Shown here: positions 27,120 through 38,249 of the stretch, one piece after another
Numbering within the stretch: the first letter of the stretch is position 1
How the letters are laid out: each line of letters begins with the position of its first letter
Assembly: GCA_025618425.1 (NCBI GenBank)
Contig: CM046851.1
Location: 7,367,969-7,431,968 of the forward strand
Direction of reading: 5' to 3'
Source: Heliocidaris tuberculata
Taxonomy: Eukaryota > Echinodermata > Echinoidea > Camarodonta > Echinometridae
Length of the DNA stretch: 64,000 bases
The notes under the pieces: generated by a model
What the model saw: the letters and a program-made list of their open reading frames with translations, nothing else
What the model was told of the DNA's origin: nothing
Database searches by the model: none
Position numbers and translations under genes: made by a program

Positions 27120-27485
27120 GGCAAGATGGACATTAAGTTTGAAGGTTCTGCAGGACATACTCTGGTAATAATTGCTCTGTGGTTAATATCCTACACTAAC
27201 TGAATTCCTCACTTCAACCCTGGACAAAACCTAATCCTAACCCTAACCCTAACCCTAACCCTAACCCTAACTCTAACTTAAAACCCATTAGTGGAAGGCA
27301 AGTTGGCCTTTTTAGTTTGAAGGTTGTGCAGCACATACACTGGTCATAATTGCTCTGTGGTTGATATCCTACACTAACTGAATTCCTCACTTCAACCCTG
27401 GACAAAACCTAACCCTAACCCTAACTCTAACTTAAAATTAAAACCTGTTAGTTACCTTAACCTTAACCTTAACCCTAACCCTGTA
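27120..27485 (-). repeat. Tandem duplication carrying interstitial CCCTAA arrays
   Basis: Two units of about 170 bp share aattgctctgtggttaatat, actgaattcctcacttcaac and cctggacaaaacctaa. Each runs into CCCTAA repeats, about seven units at 27232-27275 and fewer at 27405-27425. TAACCT/TAACCC variants continue to 27482. Confidence 0.85.
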
Positions 27486-27751
27486 TGTTTGCTTAAATTG
27501 TGCCTGGAGCAGTTTAACCAGATCACCAGTTTGAAATTTCATTGCATTTTTAATAGAAATATTAATTTCACCCAAAGTCCATACCTTTGTTCACTATTAT
27601 AGTCATTTTTTTGTAATATTTTTAAATCTGTAAATGCTTAGCCATTAGGATTAATTTAAGATATCACTACACCCTAATAGCTTGGTTTACCTGGTATGTT
27701 TATTAAGAGAACTGTTCTTGTTACAAGTGTATCACGATACCACATGAAATT

Positions 27752-27832
27752 GTTTGTTGAAAGCCAGAAGGGCATTAACTCTGTGTTAAAGTGTATGAGT
27801 TATTTAAGGCCCTTCTGGCTCTCAGCAGTATA
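27752..27832. mobile_element. Hairpin MITE, GAGAGCC family
   Basis: The arms gtttgttgaaagccagaagg and ccttctggctctcagcagta enclose the standard inner part cattaactctgtgttaaagt. Confidence 0.8.
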
Positions 27833-27834
27833 TC

Positions 27835-29505
27835 AAGCTCATAATAATTCTAATATAATGTTGTCACATTTGGTGCAGTGTCTCAGAAGACTTTAGATGC
27901 ATTCGAATTGAAAATGTTACCTTAGAGTGATGCCAGGCTTCCATTTTTTGACAGTGTCATCTACTGGACTTCAACATATGTATGTTTCTTACAATAAAAG
28001 CATTAACATAATTCAAGCTCTCATCAGGGAATTGTTATCTTTCTGAGAACTTTTCCGCCATGAAGATGTTATTTTTAGAGCTTTCACAGAAAAACCCAGA
28101 GACCCAACCTCTCATCTTGTTCTACAATACTGGTTTACAACTGTCATGGAGATGGGAACGATCTTCTCTCCGAGATCCTGATGACGCTCGAGCCTTAATC
28201 ATTACCATGGCAACCCGGTATATCCGAAAATGTGTTTTTTATTGTGTGTGCATTGGGTATTCATTGTGAGATCCTGCTCCTAAATGAGAAGGGACATAAG
28301 ATGGAATGAAGAAAATTCAATTGAAATGTCAAAATGCTTTTATTTAATCACAAGACGGCAATACCTTGCTCAATTTGTCCGGCCGAAATCACATACCAAA
28401 AAAACATGGGTTGAACGGAAATGGGAAAAATATGGCAAAATCCAAAGCAGAGTACATGCATTAATTTAGCCTCGAGATGCGTTGAGAGGGCATTATCACT
28501 GGAGCTTGTCTTGCCAGGGAGAATATAATACCTCTAATCCAAGATGACGTTCACTTTAATGTTGTGAAAAGAAATACCTCCCTCTATCTCATGCACAATG
28601 TACTCTGGCCCAATGCTGGCCCCACAATGCACCAGTGATGATGTCATATCCTCCTGATACGTTTTATGTTTTCTTGGGTTTTACTGTGTTATCATTTAAC
28701 AGGATAATCAACAACTAAATTGAGAGTTTAGTTACCCCTCTGCACAGTGTGAGATTCCTTTAAAATGGAAAAATGTTTATCTAATTTATTCTGAATTATT
28801 TCAGTTATTTTATCACAATATGTGTGCATGCTTATTCCTAGAATGCTTTGTGGGTATTTTCTTCCAAACGTGTGCTTTGCGTTTCAATAGCAGAATTAAC
28901 CAATGCTTTGTTTTACCAGTGCTTTGTGTTGAAGCTATTTGCCTTATCCGATTTTTATTGTTAAAACTATTTTCCTTATTTCATTTTTCTTTTGTTAAAA
29001 CTATTTGCTTTATTCTACTTTTCTTCCAATTATTTCACTCCAAAACATGTTGCTGCTTTTTTCCTCTGTAATTTCTTTTGCACTTTATCAATGAACAATG
29101 TTAAATCCTGATCTTCTCTGCATGTTTATATGTTCAGTCACTGTAGCTTGTACATGATATGTTTGTCTGGGTTGTTTTGTACTTATCAAAGAAACTATAC
29201 CTACTAATCACTTTACATGGCCATTTTATACTTGCATTATTCCTCATATATTTAGCTCATCACTCATATCAGTATGGAAGTCGCCAGAGTGTACAATCAG
29301 TGTAAAATTTATGGACGCATGCATGACCTTTTAGTTATTAATTTTTAATATGTTGTTTAAGTGCTTTATAAGTACACGTAGTGTCGTTAGAACCGCCATC
29401 ATTTTTATGCTTGCTCTTTATTTATGCCTGCATTGAAGAGAAAAGAGAGGTTTTCATTGAATAATTTTGCACTTGTAATCGTCCACTTTGGAATTATCAA
29501 TGAAT
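27835..29505. other. Non-coding sequence, no feature recognised
   Basis: Small frames at 28060-28469 have no recognisable family and no splice context, and are left unannotated. Confidence 0.45.
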
Positions 29506-29507
29506 TA

Positions 29508-29662
29508 TTACTGCTAAGAGCCAGACGGGCTTTCATATATGTCTGTTGAGAGCCAGAAGGGTGTTAACTCTGTTAAAGTATATGAGTTAACGCCCTTTTG
29601 GCTCCAAACAGACGATACATTTTATAAAATATAGTTGATACCCTTCTGGTTCTCAACAGATC
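29508..29662. mobile_element. Hairpin MITE split by a second copy of the same family
   Basis: The outer halves ctgctaagagccagacgggc (29511-29530) and acccttctggttctcaacag (29640-29659) belong to one copy. Between them, at about 29537-29617, sits a complete second copy (gtctgttgagagccagaagg ... ggctccaaacagacgatac). Another degenerate half follows at about 29710-29757 (gagttaacaccattttggct). Confidence 0.75.
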
Positions 29663-30433
29663 CCATTCAGAATTACAGTAACTATCATGTGTTCAGAGGC
29701 ATAGGGGCATTTATCCCTTGATATTGAGTTAACACCATTTTGGCTCTTGCAGACAATAATGTAAAGAGATTTTAATCTATTAGACATAGGAATTACATAT
29801 ACCTCACATTTCCCTGAAATTTAGATTTCTGCAGCTATATCTTTTGTAAATCCTGCTCTCTGGATACATGATCAGCTCTTGTGCACTTACTTTATTTCGC
29901 TTTAATTCAGTGAAACTAGCTATGCTGAAAAATAGATATTATTATGAATACCAAATCAAATAGATTTTGTGATACCATTCTGAAAATTAAAACCAGTACT
30001 TTGGAGGAATTTTTAAGCAATTTATATGAACATTTTGCTATTTCTAAAAATTTCGTTTTTCTGCAATTGTTTTTCTGCAATAACCGTTGAGCTCTGAGAG
30101 TTATCTGTAGACACATTCAAAAGATTTGTTAAGTTAATTCCCAGGTCAGTGCTGGAAAACCAAATATTTGTAATTTTGATATATTGGTAAAAAAAACCCC
30201 AAAGAATCTGTACTTCTTTTAAATTCACATGAAATAATTAAAGATGATGAACATAAAATTGCACATTACCAATTTTTTAAAACCTAATTTTGTTGCTCCA
30301 CCTGTAGGCCTTGTTTTTTTTGTTCGGAATCAAGACTTTTTAATGTATTTTATATTTTCTTCTCAGACAGTTTTTGTGACAATTTTGAAGACATGTCTTA
30401 ATAATTTCTGTATTTTTCAATTTTTTTATTTAG

Positions 30434-30527
30434 ACCTATAGAGAGATGCTTCAGTTTATCAGAAGATCATATCTTCCAGGTGGATCTTGCCTTCAACATA
30501 TTCTTTCTCCTCTACTTTATTCTGAGG
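30434..30527 (+). CDS. slo: Slo1-like BK channel alpha subunit, exon encoding S1-S2 linker and S2
   Basis: First of five recognisable exons of a Slo-family K+ channel alpha subunit, a plasma-membrane tetramer opened by voltage and, in Slo1, by Ca2+. The acceptor is tttttttatttag and the donor AGG|GTAAGT. The 94-nt exon gives 31 full codons after one leftover base, so the upstream intron is phase 2 and the downstream one phase 0. It reads PIERC..., then QVDLAFNIFFLLYFILR. In human Slo1 the same place reads PIESC and QIDMAFNVFFLLYFGLR. The S2 aspartate (human D153) and the arginine at the end of S2 (R167) are both kept. No start codon belongs here, since S0 and S1 must lie upstream, and I did not find them in the 30 kb before this exon. 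The family call is very secure. Orthology to Slo1 rather than a lineage-specific Slo paralogue is less so. Confidence 0.95.
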
Positions 30528-30704
30528 GTAAGTTTTTTTTCTTCTTTTCTTTCTCAATGTCTATGACAATGTCATTGGTTGATATATAGACAATCAAATT
30601 CAAGGTCAAATTAGTTTCTTGCAATTTCTGCAGAGTAAATAGGTACATGTATGTCATTTTTTCAATTTGATATGAACATAATCCTTCTGAACTTTATCCT
30701 GAGG

Positions 30705-30954
30705 GTATTGGCTCATCCAGACATGCCGCAGTAAACCGCTTTAAAAAATAGCAGGGTTTTTAAGTGTAGTGCTCTTCATATTTCTCTATCTTATTACACA
30801 TAAATTAAATACATGTATTAAATACGTGTAGGACCTGTGTTCCGTCATGCATCCCCACTTGCCATTCATTCAATACACAAAAAAAACGCCTCATTTTTTT
30901 TTTTTTTGTGCAGCTGTTTACTGTGGCATTTGTGAACAAGCCTTTACGTTCTTC
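30705..30954. mobile_element. Inverted-repeat element, TTGTTCACATATGCC family, copy 2
   Basis: The left end ggctcatccagacatgccgc, with agtaaaccgc, pairs with the right end gcagctgtttactgtggcat then ttgtgaacaagcc. It is diverged but shows the same layout as 5186-5415. Confidence 0.5.
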
Positions 30955-31470
30955 CTTTTATTTCTCATTTTTATTGAAAATAACAATGATTAACATGGAC
31001 ATTGACAATTCTTGGTCAAGTTTTATTTGGCTATTTTCTTTAAAATAGAAGATTAAATGTGTATAGGCATGTCTGTGCATTCAGATAACATTTTTTATTT
31101 TCTACGTTGTTCCGAGGGTAAGATGGGGAATGTGGTATAAGGATTAAAGAGGAAACTCAAGATGTACTTACCAGAAGTCATAAATGATTCTATTAGTACA
31201 TGTAGGCCTACATGATGATGAGCAGTCACCTAATGGGCTCTCATACAATTAAGAAAAGGCATTCTCTTTGCAGGTACCTAACATGGGCCTCCACACCTAG
31301 GGTCTTGTAACAAATATAGAAGGTCATTCTGGAATTCCTCCTTCATATTTGCTTGAAATGGATCACTGGCGATAACATTTCCTATAATCTCATTTACCAC
31401 TCTGGAGCTGCCTGCATAGAGAGGAGAGAGAGAGGAAGAGAGAGAAAGATGGAAAAAAAGGGGAAGAGAT

Positions 31471-31568
31471 ATATATCGTCGCTGGTTTCACGAACCGACA
31501 TACACACATAGGCTTAAATACAGGAGATACGTCGGTTCGCGAAACCAGCGACTATATTTATATATATG
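31471..31568. mobile_element. Short palindromic MITE (GTCGCTGGTTTC hairpin)
   Basis: The arms gtcgctggtttcacgaaccg and cggttcgcgaaaccagcgac pair with a single mismatch around a 35-bp loop. TATATA-type sequence flanks both sides. Only one copy was seen in this window. Confidence 0.75.
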
Positions 31569-32215
31569 GGGAGGAAAAGAGAAAGAGAGAGATGAGGCAG
31601 AAATATGGATTGAGAAAGGGGGGGGGGGGGTGGAGGTATACATGTATACCCCACTCGCATGTTAACAGAGACAAAAAATGGAAACAAAATCCATATATCT
31701 CATGTTAACATAAAAGTCAGCATTTGCAATGTGGAAAAGAGCAAGCACTGAAATTATGTTTTAATGTTTCAATGTTTTAATTTCAATTCTTAGTTAATTG
31801 TTTTGGCTCATTTTATTGCAACTCTACTTTTCTTTTCTGAATACATCATCGTCAATGTTTACAACCTCATGCATTTCAACTGTAATCTGCATATTCCTCA
31901 ACTTCCTAATGCAATTTTAGCAATTATTGTCCAGACAATAATTTATTATTTCAACACATAGGATATATTAAAAATAATATACAAGCACTAATATCAATTT
32001 TTGAGGAGCAGTGACAATGTTTCATTGAGATCATTCTTTAATGGTTATGGTGACAGAAAACCCTGAATTAGTTTCATTGAAGGTCATACAGTTTTTGGAA
32101 ATACAGAGCATTAGACAAGCGCATTCATACCTTCATTATTATTTAAATTATTATTTATATGATATCATATTTATTATTATAAAAACATTCTTTCATGCCC
32201 ATTATTCTTTGAGGA

Positions 32216-32804
32216 TTAAAGGGCAATCCAACCTTGGTAATAAGATGATTTGTATGAAAGCAGAAAAATAAGAAAAACAGGATGGTGAAAGTTTGAAAGA
32301 AATCGGACAAGGACTAAGAAAGTTATGGATGTTTGAAAAATGAGATCACTACATCTATGCGAATCTCAAATTGGCAATTTGGTGAGTCAATTGTAATTTT
32401 ATGGACAACTCTCCCGTTTGTCGTACACAAAAATATCATTAATTTGCAGTTTTCTTCGAGGCGCTTTTACCCTCGGGGCAGTACTCAAAATATATTGGAG
32501 ATAAAATATTGTTATAGGTCCTCATGAACGAAAAGATCCTACTGAGTAATGCATTTTGAAAAAAGTGACATTTTAGTCATTTTGTGTGTTGGAGCGAATG
32601 GGGGAGTTGTCCACAGCTACATCACAGTGACGTTACCTATTCGGCCAATTTGAAAGTCCCATATGTATAGTGATTACAACTTTCAAAAATTCATAACTTT
32701 CTTATTGCTTGTTCGATTTCGTTCAAACTTTCACCAATCTGCTTCTCTGATTTTTCCTCTTTCTTTCAAAGCAACTCGCTATTAAGGTTGGATTTCCCTT
32801 TAAC
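32216..32804. mobile_element. Inverted-repeat element, AAAGGGCAATCC family
   Basis: Termini ttaaagggcaatccaacctt and aaggttggatttccctttaa. Subterminal ggatggtgaaagtttgaaag pairs with ttcaaactttcaccaatctg. TTAA at both edges is a candidate target duplication. It lies in the slo intron between S2 and S3. Confidence 0.8.
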
Positions 32805-32856
32805 AGAATACCATCCCATTTGTATCAAAGGTTACCTGCTTTGGTATTCTGTTAAA
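32799..32856. repeat. Perfect 15-bp inverted repeat beside TA tract
   Basis: tttaacagaatacca at 32799-32813 and tggtattctgttaaa at 32842-32856 are exact complements with a 28-bp loop. The left arm begins inside the TTAA edge of the element at 32216 and the right arm abuts the long TA array. Confidence 0.85.
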
Positions 32857-32860
32857 GAAT

Positions 32861-33236
<376 letters not shown>

Positions 33237-33390
33237 CAGTATAACTTAGCACTTTATCATTTCCAAATACCCTGCTATCCCATCCAAATAGAAATGCACC
33301 TCCATCTTAAGCCAGACAGTGCCTCCTATAGTGGATGATGGAAATATCCAATTGAGGGAATTATCTTCCCTGGCATTTAGAGTGCCATAT

Positions 33391-33475
33391 CATCTCTTGA
33401 GAGCTAAAAGGACCTTAGATAATACCTCTTCTAACACGGCATTAAAGCTCTTCTAGCTCTCAATGGACAATATAC
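33391..33475. mobile_element. Degenerate hairpin MITE, GAGAGCC family
   Basis: The sequence cttgagagctaaaaggacct ... gctcttctagctctcaatgg keeps both arms with several changes. It lies 30 bp from a much better preserved copy. Confidence 0.55.
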
Positions 33476-33506
33476 TCCTATTATTGAATCTATACTATAA
33501 AGAGGA

Positions 33507-33589
33507 TATTATCTGTTGAGAGCCAGAAGGGCGTTGAGTCTTCAAAAGATATGTGATAGCGACCTTCTGGCTTTCAACAGACAATATTT
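33507..33589. mobile_element. Hairpin MITE, GAGAGCC family
   Basis: The arms attatctgttgagagccaga and tctggctttcaacagacaat are clear. The inner part, with gcgttgagtc and gatagcgacct, is diverged. It lies inside slo intron 30528-34428. Confidence 0.8.
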
Positions 33590-33964
33590 GTGGTACATCT
33601 TTAGAGTATGAGATTTGCAGCACCTTCTATCCATACAAATATCATGCCGAGGTGGCCTGGTATTTAATACATAAATGGAGGTTGTTTTGACAGCACTATG
33701 AAGGCAGTGAATTGAAAAGAATTGTTTTGAATACAAAACAGTGTGGATTTATGGTTGACATTTTGTAAGATGGTCCACATGCAGAGCACTGGAATTGTTT
33801 TCCAGAAGCCTTTGAAATGTATCCAGTTATTAAAATGTATTGATACACTGAAATTTAAACGTAAGTCCTAAAGTGTGCTAATTTTTGATACATCAGTGAA
33901 AATATCCAGATCCAGTTGACATTGCAAATTGAAATTATTTCTTTTTTTTCAAATAATTTCTTCT

Positions 33965-33995
33965 TTTTTTCTTTGTTTTTTGTTTGTTTGTTTGT

Positions 33996-34028
<33 letters not shown>

Positions 34029-34047
34029 TTTTTTTTTTGGGGGGGGG
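33965..34047. repeat. TTTG/TTG microsatellite
   Basis: Five TTTG units, then about ten TTG units, then T- and G-tracts, in the slo intron upstream of the S3 exon. Confidence 0.92.
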
Positions 34048-34428
34048 TAGTTTTTGTGCTTTGATTTTGCAAATATTTTGTACAGTACAGTTGCAATGGA
34101 GCCACTCCTAAAACTGAATTGCATGATGTTTGTAAGACATGTATATATAATGTGGTGTTATTAGGCATTTATTTCTAGTTAAGATGCTACATTCAATATT
34201 CAATATGATTTACACATAGGTCAAAATTAGTTGATCAAAATTGCATGAAAATGTAATCAATTTGAGTGAAAATACTGAGAAACAGCTGCATACTAGCACC
34301 TATGTTTACTGTGTGTTTTTTTTTTATGCACACTCAACATTGAGATACATTTTAACACCAATTTGCACTGGTGACATATGACTATGCAGGTCTATTAAGT
34401 AATGCATTTCTTGCATTTTTTTTTGCAG

Positions 34429-34540
34429 TTTGTAGCTGCTCAGGACAAATTCTGGTTCTGGCTTTCACTGAACTCAGTTGTGGATTTCTTCACCATTCCT
34501 CCAATATTTGTATCCATATATATGGCCAGAACATGGCTTG
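34429..34540 (+). CDS. slo: Slo1-like BK channel, exon encoding S2-S3 loop and S3
   Basis: 112-nt exon with acceptor ttttttttgcag and donor CTTG|GTAAGT; phase 0 in, phase 1 out. It encodes [20 protein letters not shown] and continues [17 protein letters not shown] plus the first base of a glycine codon. The S3 aspartate in VVDFF (human D186, part of the voltage sensor) is retained. Two positions differ from vertebrate Slo1: the Asn of AAND (human N172, one ligand of the low-affinity Mg2+ site) is Gln, and the Glu of WLEVNS (human E180) is Ser. The preceding 3.9-kb intron holds a TA microsatellite, two hairpin MITEs, a 590-bp inverted-repeat element and a TTG repeat, but no other exon that I could see. 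Confidence 0.95.
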
Positions 34541-34924
34541 GTAAGTTCTGTTCTCTTTTAATATGTTTACATAATGCTTGAATACCTTTTATTTTTCATC
34601 TTATTTTTTGCATTTGTCTATTCAGCCTTGGACAATTACACAATACTTTGTACGATAGCTCAAAAAACTGTCTGCTATTAAAGTAAGTATCTCCTTTTTC
34701 CGCTATGAACATCATGTAAAGAAATATTATTTAGCGAAATGGAAGTTTTGGCATTTAAAAAACATTAGAACTTGATAAAGAATCAGAGAGAACCCCTTGT
34801 GTGAATGTAGCATTTATGAGTTTCTTAACCCTTTGCCTTTCGGGGCCCGGTGGATCTTGTATTAAGCCTATGGCAATCAGAGAATTCAGTAGTCACCTCA
34901 GGGTTTCATTCAATGTTCATTCAT

Positions 34925-35340
34925 TGGAAAATGGCACTGAAGAGAGACATACGGAAGCTTTTCATCTTGCACTCATCAGAGTATACCGCAAGAATGAATA
35001 GAAAGCTGAAATCGAACAATATAACTGGAAACTAAAGGAACAAAGCACGTGAAATATTAAACGGGTTTTGATTTCGTGGGGATGCTCGTATTATTTTAGC
35101 TCCCTTTATTACAAAAAAACGGCTGGCAATAAGCCTAATTTCCCATTATTTTCAGGCAGCAAATCAAAACCCGTTTAATATTTCGCCGCTTTGTTCCTTT
35201 AGTTTCCGGTTATATTGTTCGATTTTGGTTTTCTGTTCATTCTTGCTGTATACTCTGATGAGTGCAAGACGAAAAGCTTCAGTATGTCTCTCTTCAACGC
35301 CATTTTCCGATTCTGTAGTACCAAACATCTTTTCAGATGT
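34925..35340. mobile_element. Foldback element with ~148-bp inverted arms, copy 1
   Basis: The left arm (about 34927-35072: tggaaaatggcactgaagag ... aatattaaacgggttttgat) is mirrored by the right arm (about 35160-35310: atcaaaacccgtttaatatt ... tcttcaacgccattttccga). An 86-bp spacer lies between them. The right side continues tctgtagtaccaaacatctt. The arms carry an open frame of about 50 codons. Confidence 0.85.
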
Positions 35341-35835
35341 TCATTTATATGAAATATATCTGGTATATATGCCCCCTAATATGTTGTAGGGTAATTGTAT
35401 GTGTTTCTATTAACTTTCCTATCATGTTGATAGCCCATCTATCTCTCCTCCACTCTCCCACTTGTACCTCTACCTAAGATGGAAGAAATTATTCCTAGAG
35501 TTTGCCCAGCTGATCAGGTGTCCATGTAGTATACACCTGGGACTTGAGCAGAAATTAGGGTATGAAAGATCACCCTCGTCATACAGATACTGCTCTACAC
35601 TACGCATGAATGGTATTGGCAGTGGAGGCCATCGAGGGTTTCTTGCTTCTTCTCCCCATATTTTTCTTCATTTTACATCAATAGTTGTGTAAAAAAATAT
35701 ATCATATTATAGCACTGTGGTTTTTACAATCCATGTCGTAAACCTTGTCTATTATTTATTCATATATTTCTTCTCTGTGAATTTTTTTTGCTGTTTAAAA
35801 ATATGCAGCATATGAGTAGGGACAGATTAAGACAG

Positions 35836-36275
35836 AAAGAGAGAGGGGGAGAGAGGGAGAGAGAGGGGGAGAGAGAGAGAGAGAGAGAGAGGTGGGAAGA
35901 GGAAGAGAGAAATAGAGAGGGAGAGAGAGGGAGAGAGAGAGAGGGAGAGAGAGGGAGAGAGGGAGAGAGAGAGAGGTGGGAAGAGGAAGAGAGAAATAGA
36001 GAGGGAGATAGAGAGGGAGAGAGAGGGAGAGAGAGGGAGAGAGAGAGAGAGAGGTGGGAAGAGGAAGAGAGAAATAGAGAGGGAGATAGAGAGGGAGAGA
36101 GAGGGAGAGAGAGAGAGAGGTGGGAAGAGGAAGAGAGAAATAGAGAGGGAGATAGAGAGGGAGAGAGAGGGAGAGAGAGAGAGAGGTGGGAAGAGGAAGA
36201 GAGAAATAGAGAGGGAGATAGAGGGAGAGAGAGGGAGAGAGAGAGGTGGGAAGAGGAAGAGAGAAATAGATAGAA
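35836..36275. repeat. GA-rich minisatellite with higher-order units
   Basis: The unit anchor ggtgggaagaggaagagaga occurs at 35891, 35975, 36053, 36119, 36185 and 36245, each followed by aatagagagggaga. Spacings are 84, 78, 66, 66 and 60 bp. Open frames through it on both strands reflect the multiple-of-six period. Confidence 0.93.
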
Positions 36276-36354
36276 AACAATGGACAAAGTTAGTGGGAGA
36301 GTTTGAAAACAAGAGAGGGTTAGGGAAAGGTAGAGAAAGAGAAAAAATGTTAAA

Positions 36355-36500
36355 GAAAGAGAGAAAGAGAGAGAGAGAGAGAAGAGGAGAAGGGGAAATT
36401 AACTGATAAAAAGAAAGAAATACAGACAGAAGAACCGTGATCCAGAGATATGAGAGTTAGAGATAGAGAGAGAGAGAGAGGGGGGGGGGGGAGAGAAAAA
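36355..36500. repeat. GA-rich tract with 10-base G-run
   Basis: Purine-rich continuation of the minisatellite region in the slo intron, with agagagag and gggggggggg runs. Confidence 0.85.
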
Positions 36501-36669
36501 AATTGGCTATCAGTCATGCCCTTAATGATGATGTTTTATGAGATAGAATGAGCTATTAATCACCTCTGCAGCACTCAATTAGGTATAAATGATACTTGTG
36601 TTATGTCTATAGCTATGATCATTAAAGAGATCCTCCAGAGTGATACCATAAGGCCATATGACACACTGT

Positions 36670-36746
36670 ACTGTTAGAGCTAGAAGGACATTCAGCATGT
36701 GGTGGGTGAAATGAGTTTAAAATGCACATCTAGCTCTCGGCACAAG
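36670..36746. mobile_element. Degenerate hairpin MITE, GAGAGCC family
   Basis: The sequence ctgttagagctagaaggaca ... cacatctagctctcggcaca has the arms with several mismatches. It lies in the slo intron before the S4 exon. Confidence 0.45.
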
Positions 36747-37477
36747 ATAAGCTCTATGGCAATGGAATATGATAGCCCTGTACCTTCCAACCGTTTGATT
36801 AATCTTGGAGTGGGGGGGGGGGGGGGGTGTAAAATGGCAAGGTCATATGGCAGTCTTTCCTCTTAATGCTTTGTACTCTTCATCAAAGTAATATTAATTC
36901 TTTGTCATGACATTTAGTTAGCACAATATCTTCAATTTGAACAAACTTAAAAGAATATTTGTAAATCAGGCATTAATAAATACTGAGAAATTCATTTAAA
37001 GCAGCATGACAGCTAGCCATCTTTCTAAACCTGCGCGTTCATGACATTTCTATAAATGTCTCCATCCCAATCAAAGTTTGTGCAGTGTATATTGAATGTG
37101 CATAAAACAAATGGTGCCAGGGGTACGTATGTATGCAGGGCTTCATTAATGAATAGTGCAGAGTGCCTTAATGAATTGCAAGTGACGTGGAGAATATCCC
37201 TAAATCTACCCTTGACGGTTCAAGCGAGGGCTTTGGTCCGCATCTTGATGAAGCCGGAGGCAGATCACGTAGCCGAGGGTGAATGTACTCTGAATACAAA
37301 AACAGATTAAGGGAAGAAAGAGAAATTCTTAGAAGAAAAATGAATGTCACAAACTGTTGGATTTCACTGTAATCAATGTTTCTAAAAGTTAAAGGGTTAA
37401 AACAAAATTGTGTGCCCACAATTATGCTCTGTTCTGAAATCTGAAGTATCTGTTATCCAGAGTAGATGTGAAATGCC

Positions 37478-37546
37478 ATCAGCTGAGAGCGAGAAGGTAG
37501 TAAATGCCATCAATTAATGTCCTACTGGCTCTATACATATTGTGTT
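37478..37546. mobile_element. Degenerate hairpin MITE, GAGAGCC family
   Basis: The sequence cagctgagagcgagaaggta ... atgtcctactggctctatac is short and diverged, about 70 bp. Confidence 0.5.
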
Positions 37547-37709
37547 ACATTTCATATATTTATCCTATTTTGCCCTAATTAGAATGTGCATCCCAAACTT
37601 TTTTGAAAGCCTTTGCTGAAATGTTAGCTAAACTTGGGTCAATGAAGCATATTAAGTTGTACATTTCCTCCATGTGTTTCCCCATTTCCGTCCCTCCTTC
37701 CCCTCCCCT

Positions 37710-37769
<60 letters not shown>

Positions 37770-37770
37770 C
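37710..37770. repeat. CT microsatellite
   Basis: About 25 CT units, then a pyrimidine-rich stretch to about 37960, about 100 bp upstream of the slo S4 exon. Confidence 0.93.
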
Positions 37771-38057
37771 TGTCTCACATTCCCTCTCTCATACCTTCCC
37801 TTTCCTCTTTCTCTCTCATGCTCTTCAATTTCTGTCCTCTTTCTAATTATCCCATTTTCCCTCTCATTGCACCTTCCTCTTTCTATCTCTCCTTATCTTT
37901 ATCTCTTGTATCTATTTCTATATTCCTTAATCGGTTCTCTGCCATCTTATTCTTCCTATCTGTTTCCTGTGGAAATGATTTTTATGTTATGTTATGTTTC
38001 AAAAATAGTTTTGATTTCTCTAATTAATGGACTATGATTTCATATGTTTCATCCTAG

Positions 38058-38209
38058 GTCTGAGATTCTTGAGGGCATTGCGTCTTATGCAGCTCTCAGA
38101 GATTCTCCAGTTCTTGAGTATTCTCAGAACCAGCAACTCCATCAAGCTGCTCAACTTGGTCACACTCTTATTAACACTCTGGCTGGGATTTGCAGGCATC
38201 ATACACCTG
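38058..38209 (+). CDS. slo: Slo1-like BK channel, exon encoding S4 voltage sensor and S5
   Basis: 152-nt exon with acceptor tttcatcctag and donor CTG|GTAAGG; phase 1 in, phase 0 out. It completes the Gly codon and reads [20 protein letters not shown] followed by [20 protein letters not shown] and [10 protein letters not shown]. The three S4 arginines (human R207, R210, R213) are present in LRFLRALR. The S4-S5 linker and the TSNSIKL block match Slo1 closely. S5 is more divergent: [15 protein letters not shown] against FISTWLTAAGFIHL in human Slo1. A TTAA-bounded MITE begins only 41 bp after the donor. The upstream intron (3.5 kb) carries a foldback element, a GA minisatellite and two degenerate hairpin MITEs. 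Confidence 0.96.
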
Positions 38210-38249
38210 GTAAGGAGTCTAACTCATTTTTCCACAAAGAAAGCTTTTG

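Noticed and set aside
35760..36312. 160-175 codon Ser-Leu or Arg-Glu frames on both strands
   Set aside because: They lie on the GA minisatellite with a period divisible by three and sit inside a slo intron.
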